The notes under the pieces are model-generated. The model saw nothing but the letters and a program-made list of their open reading frames with translations, made no database searches and was not told the origin of the DNA. This document shows, piece after piece, positions 43,860 through 56,047 of a stretch of DNA of 64,000 bases. This stretch comes from Isoetes taiwanensis (lineage: Eukaryota > Streptophyta > Lycopodiopsida > Isoetales > Isoetaceae). The DNA lies in assembly GCA_021234155.1 (NCBI GenBank), contig JAJEKV010000003.1:19390386-19454385 (forward strand), given 5' to 3'. Both the position numbers and the translations under genes were made by a program. Numbering within the stretch: position 1 is the first letter of the stretch; every line of letters begins with the position of its first letter.

Positions 43860-45740
43860 TCTCATGTACTTGGAGCCTTTGCGCTGCATCCCTTCAAAAT
43901 ATTCTAGTGCAAGGTGGCCATTGCCATTCTCGGGCATATAGCTTAAACCATTGTGCTCTAATTTAGACATGATGTTGTACGCAAATTCATGTGAAGTTCA
44001 TCCAAACTCCTGCATTTAGCATACATATCAGCCAATAAGCATGTCCGGCTTTAGCTTTTGTTCAAGCAATAGGCGAGCACAAATGCAATACGCCATTTTC
44101 TTTACTTGTCCATTCTTTAGAAATGGGACTATAATTGAAAGCAGATGAAGAAAATCATTGGGATAAGTAAGAAGCATATTTTCAACAAAGTTCAAAGTGA
44201 AACTAGAAGTAAAGTATCGAGCTTTCAATCACACCCTTGTAAGTGTTAGCAACGTAAAAAAATTTGTAAGAAAATGCTTCTCTAGGCTTGTCACCACTAT
44301 AGTTTTCAAACAACTAGGAACATCGTCGTCGCAAAATCCTATCCGAACCAGAAAACAACATAGCAACCCGGTATTGCATTTTCATCAGCCAATACTTTAG
44401 AGAACCAAGAACGAAAGCATCTGGTCAAATTTCAAAAAAGAAAATATGAAAAGTCATGGACAAGAATAATAAAAACATGGAATTACCTTCCTCCCCGCCG
44501 TTTACGTTCCTCATGTTGCGTGTATTCAAGATCCTGATGTTTCAAGAAAACTTGTCTTCTCATGAGTTTCCCCGAGCCTTCCTGAATTTTGTAAGAAATG
44601 CAAAGGCAAGCTAGATGGTGACTTCACCCAAGAAGTGGATTTAACATCGGAACAAATTCACCCAACGATATGGATCAAGGTCACCTTGAAGTTGTATTTT
44701 CAGAGCTTTGTAGTATCTCCTTAACAAGTCCAAAGGGATTATTTCTACTATAAAGCAAATCAATAGCACTAGAGATGCCTCGCCTCTTTGTAAAAAACAA
44801 TGCAATGCCTCCCGATAAATGAACGATATCTTCATCCTTGATGTCCCATTACTTCCTCAGAGGGAAAACCATTGCCCCGCCAAGAACATTAACAAACTCG
44901 CCAGATGATTCTCATTAGTAAAGCTCTAATAAAGGCCATTGGTTGCCTGCCTTTAAAGACCATTCAAGTGCACGTTTATTTGTTTGTACTGCCGCATTCT
45001 TAATTGGAGGAACCAATTTTGTTGAAAGCTTTTCTATCACACGCAGCAGAAGTGATTCTTTTGCATCAAGATTCATTGGAAGGCAAGATCTGCATCGAAC
45101 CGAAAGTGTTGCAATGGTGATACAACATCCCACATATGTTTCTCCTATGAATCTTTAAGAAATGCCCATGACGATGTGGAATGGACCTTAGTCCAGAATT
45201 TTAGCCTTATGCCTTTATTTTGCATGCTTCTATAATACTCCAATGCAAGCCATCCTTCAGCATGCTCATTAAACCCTAAAATAATGGCACCCCAAGATAA
45301 GACATTTCTATCATTTATTCCATCCAAGGCTCTCAGGCTCTCCAAAGATGCAACCACATCAGTAAAGCATACATATCAATTATGGCATTCCCCACAATTG
45401 TGTCGATTGAGGTTACTCTCAATGATCTGTTTCATGAATGCATCTACCGTGGTTCTACATGGTCGCATGTTTTAGAACACTACTAAAAGCTTAATTTGTC
45501 CGGTTTCATGTGCAACCGCTGCATTCTATCAAACAAGCAAAGTGCAAGCTCTCTTTCATCAAGCTTAGTATAGCCGCGATAGTAATGAATTCCATGTATA
45601 TTGATCGTGGTGTAAAATCCCGCCAATGCTCATGAGCTTGTTTCACCAAATTTGCATATGAGACATGCAAACGGATAAAATGGTTACCAAAACAAAGAAC
45701 ACAATCTAACCCGCTATGCACTATCGTGGATTGCAATCGC
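43860..45740 (-). pseudogene. decayed pentatricopeptide-repeat (PPR) gene fragments
   Basis: Minus-strand islands carry PPR hallmarks: NVLSWGAIILGFNEHAEGW followed by ALEYYRSMQNKGI at 45300-45200, and a second weak unit about 43990-43880 reading, with frame changes, like ALEYFEGMQRKGS. PPR proteins bind organelle RNA through 35-residue repeats with this V(S)W..(I/M)I.G(Y/F)...G....AL..(Y/F)..M pattern. Stops and shifts throughout show it is non-functional. It lies inside the PIF-like element, so it is probably a captured host gene. Confidence 0.6.
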
Positions 45741-46201
45741 CTTTAACTAACTCCAAGTCCCGCAGTTTTGAGCACTCATGTACAAGCTGATAAGCAAGGT
45801 TGATTCAAAATTTACTCTGGAAAAAAAAATTATCTGTTCATCCCTACTTCGATTCCCTCCATCACGCCCTTCACGCCCATGACCTCGACCGCGCCCAAGC
45901 CCTCCTCGATCCCTCGCCATATCTGCCCGCCGTGTATTAGAAAAGGCATCGCTAACTGGAGTTAAAGTGACCTCGTCGGGGTCACTTTAATTTTTAACAT
46001 TTCGTCGTATATTTTAACGGTCTAGTTAAATTTGTGTTAACAGCGTATTAACTGCGGTAAGGTTCGGTCAAGGTTTTCAAGTTAAAAAAAAGTTAACCAT
46101 CACTAACTAATATTATGATAACTTAACTTGTGGTGTGAAGAGTGTTGTAGTTAAAAATGCTAACTTAACCTAACTTAACGGCTGGTCTGAATAGACCCTA
46201 A

Positions 46202-47100
46202 TTCTGCAAAGGTTCCTCCATTCATGAATGGCAAGACTACCATTGGTCCCTGTGGCTCATCTCCACAAAAGACCTCAGGGGCAAGTCCAAGGGGTGTGGC
46301 CAATGCTGGACTTGGGCTCTTGAAACGGATATACTTGTCAGCCAACAACCATGATGCAGCTCTATGTTGGCCTCTCCACACAATGCCAGTATAATAGTCA
46401 TCTTGATTAAAGTACAGGGTTCCCAAGATCTGGATTTGGTATATCTGGCAGTCTTGTTTACTACCAATGCACTTTTTATAACGCTTTTACAAAGATCCAT
46501 TGTGAATGCTGTCAATAAATAAAGCACATTTATCATGAGCATGTAATGATAATCTAGCCCCTCGCACCAATAGAGCTCCCACCATGGATAAGACTATCTA
46601 ACTCCTTCAATTGCTCATCATTGAGATCAAGCATCGGGTCATCTTGTGATCTTTAAGGCCGACCTTTGCACTTCGCCATTAATTAGCCCATCGTCCCCAC
46701 GTGATGCCTCAAAGATAGGGGCTCATAAGTGGCACTTTATACTTAAGTAGCATCCTCAATTTCGCTCGGATTGCAAACCCAAGACTTTAAGTTCTTTTTC
46801 TCATCATATCTTCCAACTCGGACTCATGCTCCGCCACCTCCCACATAATTCAGACCGACATTCTTTTCTCAACCGATGCTACAAAACGGTTAATTCGATC
46901 ATCGGGTTTGTATATGTCGTTCCGGGCCTGGGCCTGCGGCGATATTTGATTGATGAGGATGCTTCTAATTTCACTAAGCATCTCTCGTCTCCCATCGAGG
47001 CCATTTTATGCCTACAAACAAAACAAAATAATGAATACAAAAGCCAAGCATGCACAAAGTAAATGCAACATAATACGACAATATCAAACATGTATGCACC
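46202..47100 (-). pseudogene. kinase-like protein, N-terminal and hinge part
   Basis: The 46426-46175 frame ends EVFCGDEPQGPMVVLPFMN GGTF, with PMVVLPFMNGGTF matching a kinase β5-hinge segment and L/M as gatekeeper-region residues; an upstream β-strand reads GTLYFNQDDYYTG. Further upstream, coding islands LDLNDEQLKELDSLIHGG (about 46640-46580) and PGTTYTNPMIEL or DDRINRF-like pieces (46880-47090) extend the gene with frame changes. The C-lobe lies at 41281-41949, across the nested element, in the same orientation. Function unknown; the catalytic loop is degenerate. Confidence 0.5.
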
Positions 47101-47209
47101 ATATAATCATTACTTATAACGCGCCTATGGCTTAATTAATACCTTATCCGATCCCCCCAAAAGCAAAAAAAAAAAAAAGAAGAAACAAGAAAACTAAATC
47201 GGTTAGATT

Positions 47210-47596
47210 AGGGTATTCGCACTCCAAGGTCAATTTACATTCAGATTACATTCAGATTACTAGTTAATTAGTTAGCGTGATAGTCCCAAATTTAGTTACT
47301 TTTTTAACCAAAAACACTACCTAAACTTATCTTCAAGCACATTGTTCGGATTAGTTAGCAAAATTAACTAAAAATTAACTAAAATAGAAATTAGCACTAT
47401 AGAGGTCACTTTAAGTTAGTTAATTGTGCTTATAATGTTTTATGCCTTTGGCTAACTTAAGTAGACATGTTCGAAATAATTTAGTTAATTAGTTAAGTTA
47501 TTTTTTTACCAAAGCTTTTTAATTAGTACTACATTAAGTTAGACTAATCTTTTTTTTTTTTTTTAACTAGCACGGTGTGAAGGGAATCATCCACAT
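47210..47596. mobile_element. MITE-like TTAACTA-rich segment
   Basis: The left edge GGGTATTCGCACTCC and the right edge GGATGATTCCCTTCACACC (inverted) resemble the ends of the PIF-like element at 41950. The interior is full of TTAGTTA and TTAACTA. No clean target duplication was found. Confidence 0.4.
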
Positions 47597-47639
47597 TGGA
47601 TAGGTTCTATACGATAAAATTAAAATTCCCGACGATTTT

Positions 47640-48030
47640 TTTAATAAAATAACGATTTAACGATTAGCAGACGCCGAAAGCTTCACATGGACAACAGACG
47701 CGAAAATTTTTTTTTTTTTTTACAGACGCTGAACCTTTCAGATCACAGACGAAAAAATTTTGCAGACGCTTTCACGTTATTTTCAGACGAAAAATTCAAA
47801 AAAAAAAAATTTTTTTTTTTTTTTTTTTAAAACCGTAATTTTTTTTTTTTTTTGAATTCACAGACGCTGATTCTTTCAGATCGCGACGGGGGAAAATACT
47901 TTCACAGACGCTAGCATTTAGGTTTCACAGACGAAAAAAAAAAAAATTTTTTTTTTTTTTCACAGAGCTGGTTTTCATCAGTTTGCACGTAAAAAAAATT
48001 TCACAGACGCCTTCAAGAGTTACAGACGTA
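47640..48030. repeat. CAGACG motif cluster with poly-T/poly-A runs
   Basis: At least ten CAGACG words, mostly (CA)CAGACGCTG or CACAGACGAAAA, spaced 20-60 bp. Long A and T runs lie between them. It could be a subterminal region of another DNA transposon. Confidence 0.6.
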
Positions 48031-48139
48031 GCCCCAGCGTGATCATACAATTCCTAGATAAAACGCATAACGTATTGAACCTATCCCCGGTTCAATGTTA
48101 ACTTAACCTAGCCCTAGCTACCTCTAGCTAAAACTCACA

Positions 48140-48540
48140 ATAACGCGGAACTAAGGTTCAACACCGGGTCCTCCCCACTCGCGGTGGAGCCGACCATGTC
48201 CTTGCCGTGAGCCACATCTACCTAAGAATGAGAAGAAAAGTGGATTTGGACCCGACACCGGGTCCTCTCCACGCAAGGTGGAGCCGACCGTGTTCCCTTG
48301 AACAAGCCACTACAATTTTATTTTAAACCTAAAAAATAACAAGTGGAACTGGAAGTGGACTTGAACCCGGGTACGTGGTACTCTCCACTCTAGGTGGAGC
48401 CGACCGTGCCCTTGAACAAGCCACTCATTAACCGTGGAAACATTTATGATTGTAGTGAAAGTGGACTTCGAACCCGGGTACATGGTCCTCCCCACTCTAG
48501 GTGGAGCCGACTCGTGCCCTTGAACAAGCCACTCCATCAA
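48140..48540 (-). repeat. four tandem units of about 110 bp with hairpin and B-box-like motif
   Basis: Each unit contains CTCCACTCTAGGTGGAGCCGACCGTG followed by CCCTTGAACAAGCCACT. On the minus strand two units contain GGGTTCAAGTCCAC or GGGTTCGAAGTCCAC, which fit a Pol III B box (GGTTCRANTCC). CCAC..GTGG forms a small hairpin. Three related units occur at 57238-57525. Confidence 0.7.
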
Positions 48541-48679
48541 TTTTTTTAACCTACTTAAAACTATAAAAATAAAATGCAAGTGCGATCAACTACTTACCAA
48601 AAGAAGGACGCTGCGGTACAAGATCCCCGCCGGGTCCAAATCGTGAAGAGAAAGCCGCAAAATGTGTATAACAAAGCAT

Positions 48680-49498
48680 TAGAAGAATAAGAACAAAGAA
48701 GAAAAAAAAAAAAAAGATCAAGAAGAAAGAAAGGAAAAAAAGGGGGGGGATAGAAAACAAGAGATAGAAATAAAACAAGAGAAAGAAATAAGAGAATAGA
48801 AAGGAAGAAATAAGGATAGAATAGAGAAGAAACAAGAAAGAATGAAGAAAAATAAGAGGAAATAAGAGAAGGGAAGGGAATAGAATGGAAGGAAGAAATA
48901 AGGGAAGGGAAAGAAAAGGATCGAATGGAAAGTGAGGAAGAAATGTGAAGAATAAGAAACAAATGAAGAATGAAGAAATGAAATTAAAAAGAATGAAGAA
49001 TAAGAAATGAAAAAAATGAAGAATAAGGAAGGGAAGAGAAGAAAGAAATGAAGGAAGGGAGGGGAAAGAATGAGGAATGAGAAAGCATGAGAAAGAATGG
49101 AAATGAGAAACAAATGAGAAAGCATGAGAAAGAAATGAGAAAGCATGAGAAAGAAATGAGAAAGAAATGAGAAAGCATAAGAAAGAAATGAGAAAGCAAG
49201 AAATGAGAAAGAATGAGGAAGAATGAGAAAGAGTGAGGAATAAAAATATGAGAAAGCATGAGGAAGAAAGAAATGAGAAAGAATGAGGAAGAAAGAATGA
49301 GAAAGAAATGAGGAAAGAAGAAATATGGGAAGAAAGAATGAGGAAAGAATGAAGCATGGAAGAAGGAGGAAGAATGAGGAAGAAATGAAGCATGAGGAAG
49401 AAAGAAGGAGGAATAATGAATGAGGCATGGAAGAATGGGAAGAAAAAAAATCAAGAACAAAGAAGAAGAGGAAGGAAAGGAAACCAAAAGAGGAAGGT
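48680..49498. repeat. about 0.8-kb polypurine (GAA/GAGAAA) tract
   Basis: The plus strand is almost entirely A and G, mostly GAAAGAAATGAGAAAGCATGA-like units. Long minus-strand ORFs of Phe/Ser/Leu/His across it are artefacts of composition. Such tracts can form triplex DNA. Confidence 0.9.
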
Positions 49499-49679
49499 TA
49501 GGCATGCACCATTCAATCCAAAAAACCTATTCAATCTAAAAAACATGATATACTAACCTTAGAATAGTTGTTTGCAGGTAGATCAGGGTACTAGCGCCGC
49601 GGATCGCCCAAGAACCTCGAAGAAGTAGGGGAAAAAGAAGTTAGGGAAAAGCCGGTCGCCCGCGGGTTCAAAAAATTAC
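49499..49679. other. spacer, no gene seen
   Basis: Short unique stretch leading to the next palindrome cluster. No ORF signature. Confidence 0.4.
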
Positions 49680-49770
49680 AGAGCGTCGCATGCGACGTTA
49701 TTTCATATTCGTATAAATACGGTTTTACGTCGCATGCGACGTCCCCGCGACGTATTTTGTTATAGCGACG
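49680..49770. repeat. internal cluster of GTCGCATGCGAC palindromes
   Basis: Two full palindromes (about 49686 and 49727) plus GCGACGTATTTTGTTATAGCGACGTTA. The same set occurs at 51330-51380, so the two clusters bracket 1.6 kb of foreign-looking DNA. Confidence 0.75.
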
Positions 49771-49861
49771 TTATTTTTTTTTTCATCTTTTTTTAATGTG
49801 ATGCTCATTAAAGTTTGTCCCTAGGCTTATTTGAACAGTCCTGAGGCATGCATGCAGTCAA

Positions 49862-51300
49862 TCACATTCCGGATTCTATTACTACCAGCGAAAATTTTAG
49901 TGGCCTAAATATATCTACCAGAACGTGAAGTTGGTTTTCCGAAATATCGTCATGAAAAGAACAATTATTTGTATGAGGAAGTCGATCGCCGCTCCTCGGG
50001 GGCCGCCGCTTGACGCTTCGCGGGTTTGACATGTTCTCCTGACCGATCTTTGATTTTTTGGTCCCGCCGGAGCTGGATCCTTGAACGGAGGATTCAACGG
50101 TCGGATATATAGGGGAACCGAGCCGGAGGGTGTTCATTAGCATACGCCTCTGTGGGCGGTGTGCCGTGACAGTGCCTCGAGAACTTTTTTTGGGGTCCGC
50201 CTCAGGGGGGACGGACTCTCCCCCACCGAGGTGGCCGCTCAAAGTCCTCGCCTTGTTTGACTTGGGGAAGGGTGCTACCATGCTTGCTTAACAACGGGTG
50301 CCCGGACCGTTCTAACCCCAACGCTTGGGTCCGACCTTATCCAAAATTTTGGAAATTTTCCCAGAGGCCGGTGATGACCATGGAAGCCACCTGACCAAAA
50401 CCATAATTTAATTCCATGCCATGCATTAACTACGAATTTATGAACCATAAATGCAATAAAATGCATAACTAAAAGAGTGTGCATCGAAAAAAGGCGAGTC
50501 TTTGACCAGGGGGACAACAAGGCGGTGCGGACACATTAAAAAAATTTCCACTTGGAAACTATGAAGCAATCTTTCATCAAGGTACAATTGTTTCTAAGAA
50601 ACAAAACCAGTTCATTACAAGTTAGTTATGCCATCCATGTCAAATAGCTTTAGGGAGCAGTCCATTGAACAGGGGCATTCTCTCTATCCATATGCCTTGA
50701 TACTGAAACACAACCATCATCACAAGCCAATGGACTCAGAACGTCGACAATTTCGAAAATTGGGCTGTGTGCTGGAGATGGATTAGGAATCCAGCTGGCA
50801 AAAAATCAGAATTTATTTTCGTACAATGCATTAATTGCGAATTTATGAATGTCTTGCCACTGCAAAAGCGCCCCCCGACTTCTACTTGCCACATCGGGAG
50901 GAGGACAGGCCCAAACTCCGATCCGTCAGTTCCCCTTGCTCCTTATTCTCGGCTGCAGCTTCTCGGCCAGGTCCCAAGTGCAACAGACCAAGTCTCGGCC
51001 CCCAAAACGCAAACCCTTCTAGAACCTGGCAACCCACAGGGTTTACGTTTCGGAGGCCCTCTCCTTATTAGATTCGGCCGGGACCTTGCGTCGTGTCTTG
51101 ACGTGGAGTGGGGGTGTTGACGCCAGAGAGGAGACCCTAAAATCCCCCCGGAAGCTGCTTGCCCCGAATTTCCTCTCTCCAAGGCCCTGGGGACGGACGG
51201 ACGATCTCGCCTCCCCGGAACTGCGATTCGTCTCTGCCAATGGACTCAGGACGTCGACATTGCCCTGGGGACCAATTTCCGTGGCCAGAAGACCACTCAT
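49862..51300. other. GC-rich cargo of unknown origin between palindrome clusters
   Basis: The 139-residue minus ORF at 49862-50281 (MVAPFPKSNKARTLSG..., Pro/Arg/Ser-rich) and GC-rich DNA at 50860-51290 stand out from the AT-rich surroundings. GCCAATGGACTCAGAACGTCGAC at 50722 recurs as GCCAATGGACTCAGGACGTCGAC at 51236, so part is duplicated. CAGCGAAAATTTTAGTGGCC at 49887 recurs inverted at about 60553. I recognise no protein family. It may be captured host or transposon sequence. Confidence 0.35.
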
Positions 51301-51329
51301 GTTTTCCCAACTAAGAAATGAGTTTTTGA

Positions 51330-51380
51330 CGTCGCTGTATACGTCGCATGCGACGTCATTTGTTATAGCGACGTCATTTA
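51330..51380. repeat. second internal palindrome cluster
   Basis: Reads GACGTCGCTGTATACGTCGC then ATGCGACGTCATTTGTTATAGCGACGTCATTTA, parallel to 49680-49770. Confidence 0.75.
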
Positions 51381-52149
51381 AATTATTTTTTATTTTAGTT
51401 GTGACATGTTTGATACTGGGGCATGTTTGAGCCTAGAGGCAATGTTTGAGCCTAAGAGGCTTGTTTGAACCTAGTTGGCATGTTCGACCCTAAGGGAAAT
51501 GCAACGCCTACACGTTCAACGTCTGTAGGCTCCTCATGCTTCACTCTATGTATTTGGAGTTGTTCATCCTGCAAAATACCATTATTATTATCTGTTTGAA
51601 AGGTAGAGCAGTGATCCACAATAGAAAGCTAGTGGATAGCATCAAATTAAGCAACGATCAGGTTAACTTGGTGGTGGCACTGGTTTAAGGTTAGAGAAAA
51701 TCGGAAGTAACTAAGATACCATTGAAGACTCTTTGGACGAGTTGAAATCCAAATCCTTACCAAAGATTTGAGTGCTTGTGCAAACTGTTTGCTGGCCTCC
51801 ATGTCATTGTGGCAACATGTCATTGTGACGTCATGTGTTGTATTTTTTTCTCTACTTTATGTGGCATATATTTGATCTTCTATTGGAGCCTAGGTGGCAT
51901 GTTCTAGTCTAGAGGCAATGCTTGAGCCTATGTGGCTTCTTTGAGCCCATGTTCCACCCGTTCTTTATTCCTCCGATATAATGTATACCAAAAGGGGGAG
52001 GGGGGAGGGGGGGAGAAAAAAAGAATTGAATTGAATGGGTTTTTATTGCACACGAAGACCAATAGACATAGCCTATCAGAAGGATTGCACTGAGGATGTG
52101 CATAATATTTGACATATAGAATTTAATGATCGTCTCCTCTAGGTGCTAA
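51381..52149. other. spacer with TGTTTGAGCCTA repeats
   Basis: The words (G)TTTGAGCCTAGAGGCAATG and TTTGAGCCTAAGAGGCTTG recur at 51415-51500 and 51890-51950. No gene is seen. Confidence 0.5.
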
Positions 52150-55100
52150 CTAGGAGTCGTCCTTGTTAGCATTGCCAACATTTGTATTAAAATGCACAAG
52201 TACATCGTATTTCGTGGAATTGCTCGGTGTAAGATGCCGCATGAGAGCTGGTGGTCCAAACTCTTGATGCTCGTTTTCCGGTGAGTTTGAATGCCTTGAT
52301 CTGCCAGAGGGCTCTTCAGACGTTATTGACTCCTCTAGCACAACACCTTGGAATATTGGGCGTCCCCTCGGTGTAGTTTGTATGATAAACCACCATGTTG
52401 GGTCTTGTCGATCGGTAAAGAAAAAAATCTGGTCAAAGAATTTTGGGCGTGAGATTGATATTGATGGTCTAAATTTTGAAGTGGATATGTGTATGTGTGT
52501 ACTGTTCACGGTTATGCGGAAGGACAAGCGTCTCACTACCAGGGTACATCTTGCTAGAGTTGACAGTGAAAAAGCCACTTGTTCTATCATACTTTACTGT
52601 AGGCCTGGCCCCCCTTAATTGAAGGTCAAACCAATCGACATCGAATATGAAGGTCTTAAAATTGCCACCAACATCCACCTCCATTATAGTCTTTAACCTC
52701 CGACCCAATCACAGTGGCTTCGGGACGATTACGATCGGCAACACTTGGATTGAAACTCCATCGTGAATGATGCCATGACTCGCTAGATCACAAGTCTTCT
52801 GTGTATGTCAAGAGAACTCACCACGATAGTGGGTCCCATGCCACCATATCGAGGGAGTAAGATATATCTTGTCAAAAGCACCATTAATGTCAATAGATAC
52901 AATAACATCAAAAGAAAACACTTTCGATTTCGACATCAACATAATTTGTTACAACTACCTTTTTCATGACACCTTGTGCGTATGCCCATTCCAGTAGGCG
53001 TAATATACTCCCCTTGTGATATGCATCGGTCAAAGCACTTTGTAGTACCCATTCTCTCTTTCCATCCGGCAAGGGTTCATATCCATCGGGTGCGGGGCTC
53101 GTCTCTATTATGTCGTCTCCATTCATGCCTCTTCTCTTCCATTTCTTCCTTTGCGTTCTCATAACGAGCAATCCATTTTGCCATTGGTGCCGAATTGTAA
53201 AGAAGAAATTGATTAACCTTAATGATCATATCGGCGGAAATGACTTACGCATACCATTGCCATACGCCACTACCCCCACAATCTTCGTCCCCTTCATCAC
53301 TCCATAAGCGAGGTGCATCCGGATGTCTGGGCGGAAATATATTTCGTCATATAGAAAAGTGACTCTTTTCGCAAGCCATCCCCTCGCCATACTACTGCGG
53401 GGCGTGCTCTTTGGACGCACCATATCCTTCAATACCTTCATAAACCTTTCAAGAAAAACATCCATCTCGCATGTACGGTTCATGAGCTCCACTTCCTCAA
53501 TAAGATGTACCAAAAGATGGGTTTGATTTGTCAAGAAAGCTCGTAGGAAACTCCTTCTCCAACAAGCAACATGCCTCGCCATTTTCACTTTCATCTCTTC
53601 AATTTTAGTCTTTTCGGTATAGTTTTTACACATCCACCTATGAGGTCCAAAAAAAAAAAAAAAAAAAACAAAAACTTAGCCACAAATAAAATAGGCGGGG
53701 GACCACTAAATCAACATGGGTAACAACCTTATGACCTTTGATAGGGCACTTATTGCCTCCAATGGTCCCTTGTCTAAAACTCCCCTAAAGGTCGGGGGCA
53801 TGAAGAAGCGCATGATCCAAACACCAAATATAAGTTATGGGTTACATTTAATAGTATGTGGACTTCAATTGCTTACATGCAAGAACTTATGCCGATCATG
53901 GGACTTTAAACGGTCGGTTTGTGAATGCGGTTCACAATGATTGCATATAACCAGTTGGTGTTCTAAGGGCCCTTAAATCATCATAAATAGCTCGATAGCA
54001 ATAACCCATTTTGCCGGAGGAAGTGGTTGCCCTTCACCTCGGATCCATGCCTCTTTCTTTGTATTACTTACCTTAAGGTCCATCGGCATTTGTTGTGTCT
54101 TTTGACCAAATACATGCTTCCATAAAGAGTTTCCCGTTCTTGAAGATATGCATCGGGTCTAAAAGGTGTTGAATCAATAGGTCGGTCCAATATGGTAGTC
54201 TATAAAAAACAGACTTCCTTTTCATATTGGCAGTAAAGACTTCCTCCTCCGCGGCTTCCTCGCCACCACTGTATAATTCCTCATCCTCCTTTGTCTAGGT
54301 CGGCTCGACCTCCTCATTCTGAGGTGCCCCCTAGCGGATTTCCCCTTGCGGATTTTCCCCTCTTCCTTCTTATCCCAAGCGCTCACCCTATTCTCGTATG
54401 GTAATTACGCTTGGTGGTTCGTATAGTCTCTGATGCCACCCGAATTGTGCTATTTGCTTTACGAGAGGGGTGCGTGAGCGGCAAATACTTCCTAAAACCC
54501 TCGTATACTACTTTCTTCAGATGCTTAGAGTGACGGTGCTGCAACTTTTCCCCACATATCATGCAAGGGAAGTGCCCCGATGTCTTAAACCCAGAACACT
54601 CGGCAAGCCCAGGAAAGTCATGCATAGTCCACAATAGTATACCTCTAAGATTAAAAACGTCATTTTTATGTGCATCGTAGACCTGAATACCTGTGTTCCA
54701 CAAAGGCAGTAACTCATCCACAATTATTCTTAGGTACACATCTAAATTACTTGGTTTTTTCTTCCCAGGTATCAATAAAGTCATCATAATGTGCCCACTC
54801 TTCATCAACAACCATGGGGGTATGTTGTAGTTCACTATCATCACTGGCCATGTAGACCATGCAGTCGATTGTGTACCATATGGGTTTACGCCATCGGTGG
54901 CCAGGCCCAAACGCACGTTACGTGGTTCTTTTCCAAAGTCAGGCCATGTCGCATCGACATGCTTCCAAGCTGCACTGTCGCTCGGGACTCGCATCACATC
55001 ATCATTAGATGCATGTGTAGCCGTGAAGTCCATTAGGCTAGCCAATGTCTTGCAATGAAACATCAACTTTAACCTATAGAATAAATTATAGGCAACATAT

Positions 55101-55746
55101 AAGTACCGAAAATAAGTGAATTTACAACTATTTGTAAGAAGTGGTGATGCATATACCTTGGGATTATTGGAAAGTGTCGAATAACCTTCTGAGGTACCGT
55201 TTTCCCTTTAGGTCATTCACGTATCTCGGTTCATTACATACGAGACAATGAGTGGACTTCTCATGCTTTCGGCGAGGGGATAGAAGATCATACAATCATT
55301 TGGACATGCATGTATGACTTTATAACCAAGGCGGTCGCTTGAATCATTTTCTTAACTTGAGATCGTCGGTAGGCATATTGTTCTTCTCACGGAAGGATCT
55401 TCTCGTGCAATAACTGCGCATCTAAGAGTGGTAAGATAAAAGATGGAGATGGTGGTAAGATAGAAAGACTTGATAAGTATGTCACCTTAATAGAGCGAGA
55501 GACACTTGCATTGCTCCACTTGAACTTGGTTTGGAGATTGAGAATTAGCGAGCACGCCGACAAGCGAGAGGTTCGAGACGCAGGAAATAAGCTGCGTTTA
55601 CGCCCGATAACAATAGGGTCATCGTCAGTACGACCAATCCTCGAAGGGCATCCCATATCTTCTACCATATCCTCTCCACCACCATCCTCGACATCATCTA
55701 AATCAATATCAGGTAGTTCTTGAAGAGCGTGCAACATATCGAGCAT
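52150..55746 (-). pseudogene. TNP2-like CACTA transposase, broken
   Basis: Cuts and joins CACTA ends. From the start: LILNLQTKFKWSNASVS at about 55530-55480, the usual N-terminal motif; a frameshifted stretch at 55380-55190 matching PTDDLKLRK and CPNDC-type text; and the Transposase_21 core at 55066-54383 with LGLATDGVNPYG, PPWLLMKSGHIMMTLLIPG, LRGILLWTMHDFPGL and CMICG. A frameshifted piece near 53910-53890 reads LKSHDRHKF, a TNP2 hallmark. DUF4218 follows at 53633-53226 (HLLVHLIEEVELM, FERFMKVLKDMVR-like) and DUF4216 at 52708-52300 (VDWFDLQLRG, KYDRTSGFFTVN, DPTWWFII). Frame changes in several places may be introns or decay. It is the diagnostic gene of the element. Confidence 0.88.
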
Positions 55747-56047
55747 CGGCTCGTCACGAAAAGACTTTTCGGGTTTAGATCAATAGTTTCATCCTCTTCA
55801 TATTGACAGGTATGCAATATCTTCATATTGGTGCGCCTCGGCTTGAAATTCACGACGATAGGTTTCCCTTTTCCTGTAACTTAGAACTAATGGATCGGGA
55901 TGGAGACCGCTCTGAATGAGTTCATTAAACAGGAGTAACGTATTAACCATCATGTCAAATAATGTAATAAGTATAAAATACATACAACCATTTGCATAGA
56001 CTCACGAATGAAAATCCTCTTTATTCCTTTTTTTTAGTACAACAATA

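Larger units (their letters stand above)
41950..46198. mobile_element. nested PIF/Harbinger-like element with captured PPR sequence
   Basis: Inverted ends GGGTTCATTCGCACCTGCCGTT and GGGTCTATTCAGACCAGCCGTT (17 of 22 match) are followed by TTAAGTTA-rich subterminal DNA. They are flanked by TAA on both sides (41947-41949, 46199-46201), the 3-bp duplication of PIF/Harbinger. It splits the kinase-like gene. I see no PIF transposase, only pieces of a PPR gene, so it is non-autonomous. Confidence 0.75.

Noticed and set aside
48140-48540. Genuine tRNA genes
   Set aside because: Only B-box-like words and a small hairpin; no cloverleaf with acceptor and anticodon arms could be built.
48590-49505. Long minus-strand ORFs (up to 267 codons) of Phe/Ser/Leu
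   Set aside because: They arise from a polypyrimidine tract. Composition is uniform, all three frames are open and no domain is present.
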